DNA from: Bryum argenteum | Lineage: Eukaryota > Streptophyta > Bryopsida > Bryales > Bryaceae | Assembly: GCA_037043015.1 (NCBI GenBank) | Contig: CM073322.1 | Coordinates: 24,332,364 to 24,396,363 of the forward strand | Length of the DNA stretch: 64,000 bases | Direction of reading: 5' to 3' | Part shown: in pieces, positions 12,313 through 22,722 of the stretch | How the letters are laid out: each line of letters opens with the position of its first letter | Numbering within the stretch: position 1 is the first letter of the stretch | Notes under the pieces: model-generated | Seen by the model: only the letters and a program-made list of their open reading frames with translations | Databases searched by the model: none | Told to the model about the DNA's origin: nothing | Translations under genes and position numbers: made by a program

Positions 12313-12791
12313 TGTCGACATACACAAGAAGTTTCTAGAAGGTTCTTCTAAAATATTCTCTGAAGATTCCCTAAAAGATTCCTCGAAGATTCCTTGAAGA
12401 TTCCTTGTGTCACGGCCACGTACTAGGTAGACAACTTAGGAAGGTTCTAGAAGGTTTTAGAAGCTTCCTGAAACTTCCGGAAGTTCCCGGAAGTCTCGGA
12501 AGTTTTGGAAGGTCCTTGAAGTTTCCGGAAGGCCCCGAAGCTTCGGAAGGTCTTGGAAGTTCTTGGAAGGTCCTAGAAGGTCCTAGGTTGAGGAAGGTTA
12601 CGGAGAACCCTTCTTCTTAGCTAGTATATATAGGAGTCGAGGCCGAGGCAACCTCGGTCTCGACAACGCATCTCTTGGAGCTCTAGCTCATCTCTCTTGT
12701 TGTTGTTCGTGTACTCTTCTTGTTAATTCAAGCTCCCGTCGATTCTTGTTAGTTTCCACATATTCTTATCATCCATTTTCCGTGTCACGAC
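12313..12791 (+). repeat. 3' LTR of the chromovirus
   Basis: It starts TGTCGACATAC (three bases shorter than the 5' LTR start) and ends CGTGTCACGAC directly before the AGTGC duplication. The heat-shock tetramer at 12328-12345 is intact. The 10-bp array (about 12441-12585) has lost single bases at several TGG or CTGG positions, which breaks its phase in places. Confidence 0.9.
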
Positions 12792-12796
12792 AGTGC
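12792..12796. repeat. Target-site duplication, right copy (AGTGC)
   Basis: Matches 6671-6675. Together they mark the insertion point of the LTR element in the transposase exon. Confidence 0.85.
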
Positions 12797-14775
12797 GAAA
12801 TGCTAGCCAAAGATTTAAATCTCGGATAGATTCTTGAGATGCGACTCTCGATGAAAGCCACCACGCCCGAATAGCTAGGTACTTTGACTCTGCATCGTCA
12901 AGTGTCTTGAATCCTTATATTGCTTACAAAGGCGGTTGTGTTCTTTCTGCATGTTGGGCTTGATGTACTTACGAGTATGCCGAATAAGCAACGTGGTCCA
13001 ATGCAAAGGCATGTTCGCTCTCCGCCCTCCATAGGTATCTTTGGATCGCCACTCCCGTAAATAATGCGGGGCTGCGCGTTCCAATTAGCTTGTCTTTGTC
13101 CGCCGCCATGAATCCTTGAAATTGGTTTTCTCCACACCGTGACGTTGCATAACTACATTGAGCTCCCTCCACATGATACATTGAACCTTAGTGTCTTCCG
13201 ATTGCATGTCACAAACAGCAATCGTCATAACTTTGCAATATTTTGTGTCATACACATGACACGCCATTGTAGTCCAGTCCTGAACACATTTGACATGGTC
13301 AAACATGAGCCAAGCGTTCTGAAGATCACCTCCTTGTTGCATGTGTTCAGCAAGGTTGACACCACTGCCCGGACCATCTTCCAACATTTTGAATAAGTAA
13401 ACCTTGTCCTTCCCTTGGCCCGGGAATACACTACTTTGTATGTACTCAAGTGTACTGTACCTCTTCATTGCAAGAATGTTATCAAATGCACTGCCCTTGC
13501 CCCCGCCTCTATTCAATGAAATCGTGTTTCTCAAATTTGGGGAACTGAGGTACTCAAACTTATCCAACACATTCTCCAAGTTTTTCCCTCGAAGCATCTC
13601 TTTTGCTCCAGATCCACTGTGAATGAGGTACTTATCTAAGAACTCCTACTTGCAGCCATAGCTATCGCTGAATTCTTCGCAGTTGGTGTTTTTGCGACTT
13701 CTTTAGCAATTAGACTAGATATTGTGCTCACAGACTCACGACAAACACCGGTAGACACCGGATGGAGATGCACCCCTAAATGGATGCACGCCCTCGTCAT
13801 ATCGTTTGTACTAAGGACGTAGTATATACGACCGTCACAGAAACTAAGACATGTTGGGGGAACTTTGCAAACTTTGCAAACTAAAGTAGATGTAAGAGGA
13901 CGCGTTGACCCAGCTTTAAAAGGAGTGTTGGTTTGGCCAGACCACTCTGTTTCATTCTTCTTTCCTGCTTTTGATAAGAAATCGCATGCATCATTCTCAC
14001 AGACCAAATGACCGACACAAGAAGACTTTCTAAAAGTTAGTCCTTCTTTGTTGTGAATATTAGTTGTTATAGTTCGACACCACGCATGACCATCATATCG
14101 CTTATCCATACCATCCATTTGATTCCTTGAACCAGGTATGGAAGAATGACTTGGAGGCAACTCAAAGATGACATCTCCATTGTATACTGGAGGGAGAAAT
14201 TGGACTTTATGATACGTAATCTTGTCATAATCAATAGACGCAAGTTCAGTTCTAGAACCTGGAAGAGAAGAGAGGCGTCTCAAGCATTGCATAATACTCG
14301 GGGGCTCTCGAGTATTAGGATGACATGGAGGCCGAGAAATGTTAGAATAACGTGAAGACTGGCCCAGAGTATGAACAGAATTAGACTGATCACTAACAGA
14401 ACGTATAGTTGTAGGTAAAGGGACATCGCGAGAATGAACTACATTGTTAGGAATTTGACCTTGTGATGAGTCACTTGACAATTCCACTGCATCACCATGA
14501 CACTCTTGTTTCACTCTTGATACACTTAGACCAAACGCCCTATATCTTCCGCTTGGAAGAAGCCAGTATTGTTCATCTTCGTCATGACAACTCAGTTGCA
14601 AAATAGTTCTATCTACAACACCAGATTCAGAGAACACCTCTTCTTCAATAAAAATTGAAGAGAGTTGTAATCCGAAGCGCACGTGTAGGATTTGGGCAGA
14701 CACTCTAGCACGACCTTGTTCTCCAACTTGGAAAACAAGGGGGATTGGGTGACCAGATGCTCGAACAAAAGCCAT
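12797..14775 (-). pseudogene. SWIM zinc-finger transposase, 5' part
   Basis: Reading starts at MAFVRASGHPIPLVFQ (14775). A Ser-rich middle region is followed by a Cys/His cluster (CENDACDFL, CKVCKVPPTC, ACIHLGVHLHP), probably a DNA-binding zinc domain of the FLYWCH/WRKY-GCM1 kind. The core 13085-13640 has an RNase-H-like transposase pattern, with acidic positions around CVQDWTTMACHVYD and AVCDMQSEDT. The last part, near 12800-13080, ends in WWLS and LAFR phrases and runs into the LTR insertion. At least three single-base frame changes (about 13645, 13105 and 13010) make it a pseudogene. Its remainder is at 5146-6675. MULE-like is my best placement; Zisupton-like is possible. Confidence 0.75.
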
Positions 14776-15386
14776 ATTGTAAACTGAACAGATGTTGTAA
14801 ACAAGAAGCGGAAAGAGAGCATAACATAATCTTAAGAAATAACTATCAACAATGGAAGTTAAGTAGGAAAAATATCGGAATTATTGCATGCACTTTAAAA
14901 AAGTGAGTGGTATTTTATTAGATTCTAACAAAAATAGAAAGCGGCACAAACCAAACCTTAGGTGAAGTATATGTTATTAATAATGGTTGTTTATGATTAA
15001 ATAAAGTAAGGAGAATTAGAAGTAGGTATGCGTATCTGTGGTAACATGTGAGATGTCAGCAATCATATTATAAACAGAGAATATAACACCAAAAATATAT
15101 TTTTGGTAAGACGCCAATACGATTTTAGAGTAGCCGTCAAGTTACTGACAATATCTAGATATAGAATTAATTTTTTGAAATTCAAATTACGTAGCCGCAT
15201 GTTGTTCCGCGGAAATTCCGTACTCGTTTTCTGACAATTAACGCGGATGACAATATGTGAGTAACGTTGTTCAATTTCGAATGTGGTAGAATGTATTGGA
15301 GCTTGGAGTTTCACTCATTCTCAAATGCTTCGTGCAGGCACCACTTAGCGCAGCCTTAGCCGTCGTTGTGAAAGCTATTGGGGACA
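14776..15386. other. Intergenic AT-rich stretch
   Basis: No gene is seen. It may include the 5' terminal region of the SWIM transposon, but I could not match terminal inverted repeats on the two sides. Confidence 0.4.
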
Positions 15387-16110
15387 CATGAAAGAGGGTA
15401 GTCATATTGTTAATCAATCGACGGAAGCAACACGGAAGCGGAAGAAACGAAGAGGTGGCACTAGTTTTAGTGGCTCTAAGGAGAGGAGGCATGGGAGTTT
15501 AGGAAGAAGGCAGTTTTGAGTGAGATTTGTGGGAAGACTATAAGAACGGTATGTGAGATTGACGACAAGAGGATTAGATCAAGTAGACATTTTAAGAGTG
15601 GTACACTAGATATCGCGGTTGTTGAGGAAAGTGAAGAGGAGGAGAAGGGAGTGCGATTTAAAAGATTGTCAACAATGAGTTCGGAAATCGAACGTGCGCC
15701 ACAGAGCTTTGTAGAAGAGAGTGATTCTGATGACGAGACGGCAGGCGGGTCTATAGCTACGGTAATTAGTCTTCTTATTCAGTAAATTGCATGTCATATT
15801 GACAATGTATTCTTAGATCTTGTGTACATGAAGTGAATCATTTAGTGAAGTGATTGTTTTCAAAGAAATGGTAGCTTTATGAAAATTGTTAAAGTTTCTG
15901 TGTATTTTGTACTGCACCTTTACTTTTGTAAAGGGAGGTGGCGGAATTATATGCGCCCAAGAGTACGATATGGAAGAGTCGGATAATGATGAGGTGAATA
16001 AGGATGATCAGTTCAAGACTAACGAAGCAACAACAACGAAGTTATTGCCTTGCCAGAAAAAGGCTCATCTGTTACACGCAAAGGTAGAAGAGACTTTATT
16101 TATTAAGTGT
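15387..16110 (+). pseudogene. Acidic coding fragments, unidentified
   Basis: A plausible first exon starts MKEGSHIVNQSTEATRK and has a basic patch (RKRKKRRGG). After a one-base frame change near 15510 it continues with a run of acidic residues (VVEESEEEEKG, EESDSDDET) to a GT donor near 15762. A second exon-like segment follows at about 15937-16081 after a TTTTGTAAAG acceptor, again acidic (EYDMEESDNDEV). It could be the N-terminal exons of the gene at 16659-20304, or a separate degraded copy. The telomere-like box cluster at 16.5 kb argues for a separate promoter downstream. No domain is recognised. Confidence 0.4.
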
Positions 16111-16502
16111 TAAATAAATAATCGAAGTTTTCTAAAAATTTAAAGCGATGATACTTGAAGTTGGCTTAAAGTATGGAAAAGTATGATACATTTTATTTAT
16201 GGATTGAGATTTTATTTCATTAAAATGTAATATCACTATTGTTTAGTTTGTAATTACTGCTTGCATTGGAAAGTCAAAGCAAATTATTATCTTAGTATTC
16301 TACAAAATGCTCATGTGTTATATTCTTGTATTCTAATGAATTAAAAAATAAAATAAAAAGAATTGGCTCAATTAGAAGATATTCCATTAACGCACTTACG
16401 TACTCATCCGCTTTCCTAAGCACCTCCCAAACCCCATCCACCAACCATACTTTCTCAATAAACCTAATTTTCATATTAGATCTAGGATTGGCGGCTTGGC
16501 GG

Positions 16503-16534
16503 CTTTAGGGTTTAGGAATTTAGGGTTTAGGGAT
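16503..16534. promoter_or_regulatory. Telo-box cluster
   Basis: Three copies of TTTAGGG or close variants stand about 125-155 bp upstream of the ATG at 16659, followed by repeated TTTTGAG heptamers (16574-16622). Such short telomere-like boxes are common near plant promoters, so this may mark the start of the downstream gene. Confidence 0.45.
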
Positions 16535-16658
16535 TGAAGGTCAGGTGAAGCTTGTTCACTTCTTGGTTATCTTGTTTTGGGTTTTGAGTTTCTAGTTTTG
16601 AGTTTTGAGTTTTGAGTTTTGAGATTTGAGTGTGTGCTTATTGAAGGAGAGGAAAGAG

Positions 16659-17247
16659 ATGGAAGGTGAAGATAGCGTGGTTATGGCAAGCGTAGTTATG
16701 ACACCGGATGAGACTCAAGAGGAGCATGAAGTGGAGAGAGAAGCTGCAGCACCCAAGGTTAGTAGTCATGAACAAATTTCTAGTATAAGATGGTCGAATC
16801 TGGAGCCTTTCGTTGACGAAAGGCTGGTCGAATCTGGTCGAAAAAAGAAAAAGAAAAAAACCCAACATGGTATCCATTGACAATTGATATTTTTGTTGCA
16901 TTTCTTTACAAGGTACAATTTTTCCATTCATTTCCTCTTTCTTTCATGACTATAATTGTATTTTTTCATTTTCTAATACTATAAGTCATGTACTACTGTT
17001 GCAGAGAGAAATTTCTGCAGCTGCTGATGAAGCTGCTGCAAAGTATCGGAAGAATACATTTGTGAATGAAAGAACAACCCCTGGAGTTTGGACAACAATG
17101 TCAGATGCTTCTAAGTTAAAGGTGAAAAATCTGCGATCAAAAGCTTTTGACAAATACCTAGCGGTGGCTAACAAAGACAACGGAGACGCCTTCTTTGATG
17201 AGGTATTTGTTTATTCATTTGCAATTCTCTGATTTATATGTACTTGG

Positions 17248-17315
<68 letters not shown>

Positions 17316-20304
17316 CTAACTTAGTGAGTTTCTGAATGTGTTATTTGTGTAGATAAATTATCATTTTGCACACATGACCAATCCGGAAATGACTATTGAG
17401 AAGTTACAGGATAGTAACCACTCGAGTTGAACCAAAATATAAGACACGATGGTTGAAGTGGTGGAACTCTTCTAAGGATGCTCGAAGAAGTTTCAAATTT
17501 CCTGATACAAAATCTCTTAAGGATACAACTCTTGATACATGGCTTATCAAAGCATCCTTTTGGGCACAAGTGAGTTTTTATTTAATTTTTATGTTCGATT
17601 ATTTTGTCACTCATAATACTTTGGTTTTTAATAAAGTTTTGATTTATTGCGGTTGGAAGAGGCGATTGTAACTGGGTTTGTCGAGAAGGAAAAAAGTTGT
17701 GTTCGTCCCATTCAGAATGACGTTTCTGGAGGTCTTTTTAGCCCTGCTGAATTTGTTGATCGGTGGCGTATTATTCTGTGGGACAAAGCTTTTTTGCCAT
17801 TGATTGCAAAGTTTGCAAAGTCTACAGTTCTTACGACATTTAAGGGTGGAGACATGGCTATCAATCGTGTGATGTACCGGTATGATATGGCATCACCTTA
17901 AGAAACAATTAATATTTCTTTTTCTTTTCTCTTAACCCCTAAAGGCCCATGATGTTTTGGGAGCTTGAAATCCCAACACTGACCACTATGTACTAATGCG
18001 GGTACGTCCAATATTTTTGGAAATTTTTGATAACTTCAACCGTAGGATCTTGAAGTAGACTACCATAGGTAGTAGTGTGAAAATTTTCAACCGTTGGATC
18101 ATCACTGGATGTGAGATCATAACATTTGAAGTTGACTGTAAATTTTTTTTGGCCTTGACCGTAAAAGCCAAATCGGCGGCCGTGGGCCTTTAGGGGTTAA
18201 AATTCTAAGTGTTTCATGTCAATATTAATTCAGGTATTTTTATCGTGAAATCGTGACGAAGAATGTTCTTTCAGCAGAATTCGTCCGACCCATTCTTCAA
18301 ACTTTCTTGGATTCTACATCCGAAGAATTCATGTATACACCTTTTCAATCTCGGAAATTTCCTGTTTCTCATCTACGAGCAGGAGGGTGGTATCTTGATT
18401 GTGTGGACGGATTTATTCCTCCTGGCGAGGAAAGCCTTGTTCAATCGCTTGACGAAATTCCGGATCTTCATTTGGAGAACTTGATCACTATTCTATGTGA
18501 TGTGGAGAATGAAGATTTGGAGGAGCAACCTAAACGAAAACGGTCCAAGAAGACAACCAACACATCTCCTGCCGTTGCAACTCGCTCTACAACAAAGGCA
18601 ACCTCACGAGACTCTCCAGCAAGTGCAACGGTAGGATGCTCAACAGCTGGTCAGTTAGCCATTGTTTCAGTACCTTTACAGCCTAACTTGACGATTCCTA
18701 CTTTAGGCTCTGAGGTATCCAAGCGCAAAGTGACTGTACCCACTACAATCGTTACTTCTTCTAGTACAATTCGTTCTTCCACTCTTCTTGAAAATGCAGA
18801 CTTGGAGGAACTTATTGAGTTCAAGCAAATGAACGGTGTTCATGATCCTATTTATGAGCGCATCCAGAAATTTATATCGGATGTGAGTTACTTATCACGT
18901 CTTTCTACTTTATGTATTGCAATCTACATTATTTAGAAATTGTGGCTAATAATTGTTGTCTTTTTAGGTTCGTACATTGCGACCTCATGGTACATCAAAC
19001 ATGACCGCAAATCATTCCGGACTTGACCTCATTATAGCGGATGTACCAGAAAACCTGCCAGTGCCACTTGTCTCAAGCACTACGGTACCTGAATGGAACA
19101 AGCGCTCAGAAGGTTACTTTGAGTACTTATTTTGTTTTCCTGTTGCAAACTTGCATGACGATGCAATTTTGCTTGTAGTTCATCGAAATGATCCTGCTTT
19201 GTTACTTGATTTGCGAAATTGGGCTTATACTTTTGAGTTTGAGCTGCTACGCGATTCGTGGGGTCTAAATAACCTCCATCTTTTTTCTTCGGTTGATCGT
19301 TCACAAAAGGTGCAAAATTCATTCCATAAACTTCTATTATTCTTATGTCATTTTACTTCAATATTTGTATTTCTAATACTTACAATTTTTTGTTTTGTAG
19401 ACTTTGCGATTTTTCATCAAGGTTTATACTCGCATTGGTTCCAAAGCCTCTATTCAAGAAGCAAGTTCTTAGTCGGACTTGGGATTTTCTCTCGAAAATG
19501 ATGGCTACCTTCAGAACTTCACAAATTCAAAGTGTCAACTTATGAATGATACAATTCCGTGGAGAGGGGCCCGCGAGAAGCATCCTAAGTTCATGCAGAT
19601 TCTTATTGAGTCTCTTACAAAAGAAGGAGACATTGTTCTTGACTGGCAAACCAATCCAGGTACTGTTTTTTTTTCCCAACTAATAATTTTTTATATGTTG
19701 ATTTTCTTATTTTTGTTTTAACACTTTAATTTATATCTTGATGTTCATTTTATACAGGTGCCTCAGTTTTAAAGTGTCGTGACACTGGTCGTCATATCAT
19801 TGCTCTGAAGAAAGACATTAAAATCTTCAACGGCCTTCTCAAGAGATTTGAAAAACAAGAAATCCTCCCCCCTATTTCTATGCCAACACGCCCTTCTTTT
19901 CAGGAACCTCCTCCACAAAAGAAGCAGAAGCGTATTGCTCTTTGTGCGTAAGTTTGATAATAAATGTTAATGATGTTGACTTATTATTTATATGATACAT
20001 TTTTATTCTTCAATATTAAACTTACATAATATCTTGTATTTTTTGCAGAGGTTCATCTCCAAGAAAGAAACGGATACTTACAAAGGACATGTTTATTAGT
20101 CCTCCAAAAGATTTTTACCTACCTTCTTACGTTGAGAATCTTGCACAAGAATTTGTAAACGCACCTTCTCCAGTTCTTTCCTATCGTAAACGTTTCAATC
20201 CTATTGTTCAGACGTTTATTGATTTAGAGGTGGAAGAAGATAATAGGAGGTTTTTGGAAGTGAAGGTAGTTCTAGTCCAAGTATTTGAAATGTTCTGGAT
20301 TTGA
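16659..20304 (+). CDS. Multi-exon protein with degenerate beta-class DNA methyltransferase-like domain
   Basis: Exons read by eye: 16659-16757, 17005-17202, 17353-17570, about 17663-17879, 18234-18882, 18968-19309, 19401-19660, 19758-19947 and 20049-20304. All join in phase except for a one-base shift near 17395. The N-terminal half is unrecognised; it is followed by a basic nuclear-type stretch (KRKRSKK). The C-terminal half resembles N4/N6-type DNA methyltransferases in beta order: first LDLIIADVPENLP, where (D/S)PP(Y/F) is expected, then LLVVH-type strands, and last GDIVLDWQTNPGASVLKC followed by GRHIIAL, matching the SAM-binding block that normally reads VLDxFxGxG. Both key motifs deviate, so catalysis is doubtful. 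An in-frame TAG at 19470-19472 interrupts the domain. It may be a decaying host gene or transposon-borne. Beta-class N4-cytosine methyltransferases have been reported in bryophytes, which makes this kinship plausible. Confidence 0.55.
17249..17312. repeat. (TA)n microsatellite in an intron
   Basis: About 31 uninterrupted TA dinucleotides lie in the intron between the second and third exons of the methyltransferase-like gene. Confidence 0.95.
17936..18196. mobile_element. TTAA-flanked MITE (261 bp), intronic
   Basis: The element runs from CCCCTAAAGGCCCA to TGGGCCTTTAGGGG. The two ends are perfect inverted repeats of 14 bp, and TTAA flanks each side (17932-17935 and 18197-18200). A TTAA duplication is the hallmark of piggyBac-type transposition. 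No coding capacity is present. It sits inside an intron of the methyltransferase-like gene and shares internal sequence (CCGTAGGATCTTG, GAGATCATAACATT) with the larger element at 47188-48020. Confidence 0.7.
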
Positions 20305-22722
20305 TTTTATGATTAAAGAAGCAGGCTTCATTCTCAATCACTCTCATGTTTAGTTTGGTTTTTGGTATTTAATATTAATTATTCATACTATTAGGTTGAT
20401 TTTTTATTTTCTTCTGAGTTTAGTAGGTCCGTATCAAATGTTTTTCTCTTTGTATTGGTCTTATTTTTATGAAATATTTTCTTTAACATTGTCATTCACT
20501 TGTTAGTTCACGAAGTGATTTGCACTTAAATATTTCTGTTTTTCTTGCATAGAGTGATGTCAGCCCTAATTTAATTGGCCTTGTCTAATACAGCAAAGAA
20601 ATTTTATAATCTTTTTTGAAACTATAATACATAACTTAATCATATGGTTGTATTATTTGTTATTGTAATACATGAGTACTAAGTAGTAACCAAAGCACGG
20701 TCTTAGGACACTTTTTTTCTTTCATGCACAAAATTTCTAACATGATTTCCACGGATTTAGGGTACTCGTATAAAAATATTCAACTTGTATTTCAAAAAAA
20801 TTAGTTACAACTTATAAACTTTATGATTTGCCACCCACGGTTATAGGTCCAATCCACCTTTTATTTCCTAGTAAATATTTGGGTTCATATACTCGCAAGC
20901 TCACAAGCTCACACTCCTAGGCTCACCTACTAGCAACCCTGACCAATTTACCAACTGTTCAGATTCTACTAAATGTGGATTTTCCAGCAGTAAATTATGA
21001 AGTAACGACATTTATTTTAGTGAATGCAACTCTTTTTTTGGGTTTTTCAAGCATGGGGCATGTATTACCATTGCAAGCCAATTGTATAACATCCAAATTG
21101 TTTTAAGCTAACTTTTTTGCATGATCATGATTTTAAGATGAAATCCAATAACTTTTTAGTTGGGAAATTTTCTAATTGTAATAGTTTCGGTATGGAATTT
21201 GCAATGATGTTTCCATGATGAAAATTTTGGAAAAAAACATGATTTTTTAGGAGATATTTCATTATTTCTCCTTCATCCATAGGTGGATTTCAACTTTGTT
21301 TGTTGGATTGGACTCCAATTTGGATTTTGTTTATATAGTACAAACCTTAAATGCATCTAGCTTGTCAAGAAGATATGGCATGCATTTTCACAGCAAGGGG
21401 TCTAGTATTGGACTCTTTTTCTTTTGTAATGTTTACCGTTGCAAGGCTGTTTCTGCAAAAAAAATAAAAAATCATCTAATCGAAATTATCGAATTTGTTT
21501 AAGGGTGCTTTTGAGATAATTGTAATCAACTTTCTAGTTGGTGATTTTCTACTTTGTCCTCTTGGCTTCTCTTGTCCTAGAGCTCCCCTTATCCCTTTGA
21601 CTAGGTGACCCATGGATCCTTTAGGACCTCACACAACTTTTTATTCTAAGGACGTCATCAATGAACACTTGAAGGCTTGTCTCTTAAAGTTTTTGAAGAA
21701 TTTGTAAAATATGCAATTACAAATAAATGAATACCAATTTGTCTTTGAACCATTTAATGATAATTAATTGCTATACATACCTTCAAGTTGTTATCTACCT
21801 CGAAATAATAAATAATAAATAAATAATAAATAATAAAAATTGTGCACAATGGAACAATCCTAATCACAACTGTGATTCTCCTAAACCTCTCTCTGTGAGT
21901 CTTTGGAGTCACTCGAGGAGGACAATGGAACAACCCTAATCACAATTGTGAGTCTCCTAAACCTCTCTCTGTAAGTCTCAGTCTCTGGAGTCCCTCGAGG
22001 AGTCCTTGTGTACTCACTTGGTAAAAGCCATCTGCAGAGACGGTCTAGATTCACGTTCATGAGGAAGGGTGATGATGTGCACGTTAATTTTTGTTTACTA
22101 GTGTAGCTTGCAGGCGATTGGTTGAGCAAATTGGGGGAAAGGTAAACAAACAGGAGTCACACACAAAGACTTCTGTCTGCCTAGATTTGAGCAAACGTGT
22201 AGGAGCCGGAGCCGCACACACGCTTTCAAAAGGAGCCGTTTGGCTCATGTGCGCAGGCTAAATGACTCTCTAGACTGTGGTTTCAGTCCCGCTTTAATTA
22301 ATCAGATCAACAATATTATGAATAAGTACTGCGGGAGTTTTCGTCGAAATCGTGCACAAACCAAGACTGACGTCTGGTCTACGGTCTGCCGTTTAAGGAT
22401 AATATTTTCGCAACCACAGAACGCAACACAACTCTGAGCTTAAGTTGCTTCCTAAAACACAAACTAACAGTAGCATCATATCAAGGTGGGCACAACCGAA
22501 TGCCGTTTACAAGATTCCCTTGCAATGGAAACAACAAAATATGTGCATACCATTTGACTTGCAAGAGTAGAGAGTCGCTTTATTATTTCTTCAGGGGGAA
22601 GCTACTTAGGAAGAGGGAAGTTCCAAGTTAACTATGATACAGGTAGCAAACCAAAGAATGACTCTCAACGCCATGGAGCGGTCGTATTCATCGATAAGCA
22701 AGCATGCTGCGCCACAACTTGC
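20305..22722. other. Repeat-rich intergenic region
   Basis: No gene is recognised. About 21030-21220 and 21410-21560 match diverged dispersed repeats seen near 3600-3770 and 40980-41120. A short AATAAATAAT run lies near 21805-21835. Confidence 0.5.
21845..22002. repeat. Tandem duplication of about 78 bp
   Basis: Two adjacent copies begin ACAATGGAACAA and end CTCGAGGAG. They share TAATCACAA and CCTAAACCTCTCTCTGT with few differences. There is no coding signal. Confidence 0.8.

Larger units (their letters stand above)
6676..12791 (+). mobile_element. Ty3/gypsy chromovirus LTR retrotransposon, nested and decayed
   Basis: Two direct LTRs of about 480 bp (6676-7159 and 12313-12791) flank a 5.15 kb interior on the plus strand. 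In order there are gag-like sequence from about 7350, reverse transcriptase at about 9180-9660 (QMEFLGF-type box near 9610), RNase H at about 9800-10250, integrase at about 10480-11280 and a C-terminal chromodomain at about 11580-11740 (YFVRWSGY and TWEHAENL). That order and the chromodomain identify a chromovirus. A purine-rich tract (GAAGGGAGGTGA) ends directly at the 3' LTR. I see no clean primer-binding site after the 5' LTR. Many frameshifts break every domain and the usual YxDD catalytic box is not intact, so the copy should be non-autonomous. It is inserted into an exon of a transposase. Confidence 0.93.

Noticed and set aside
12405-12620. A 71-codon open frame in the 3' LTR
   Set aside because: It is a translation of the 10-bp HSE array and LTR, not a gene.
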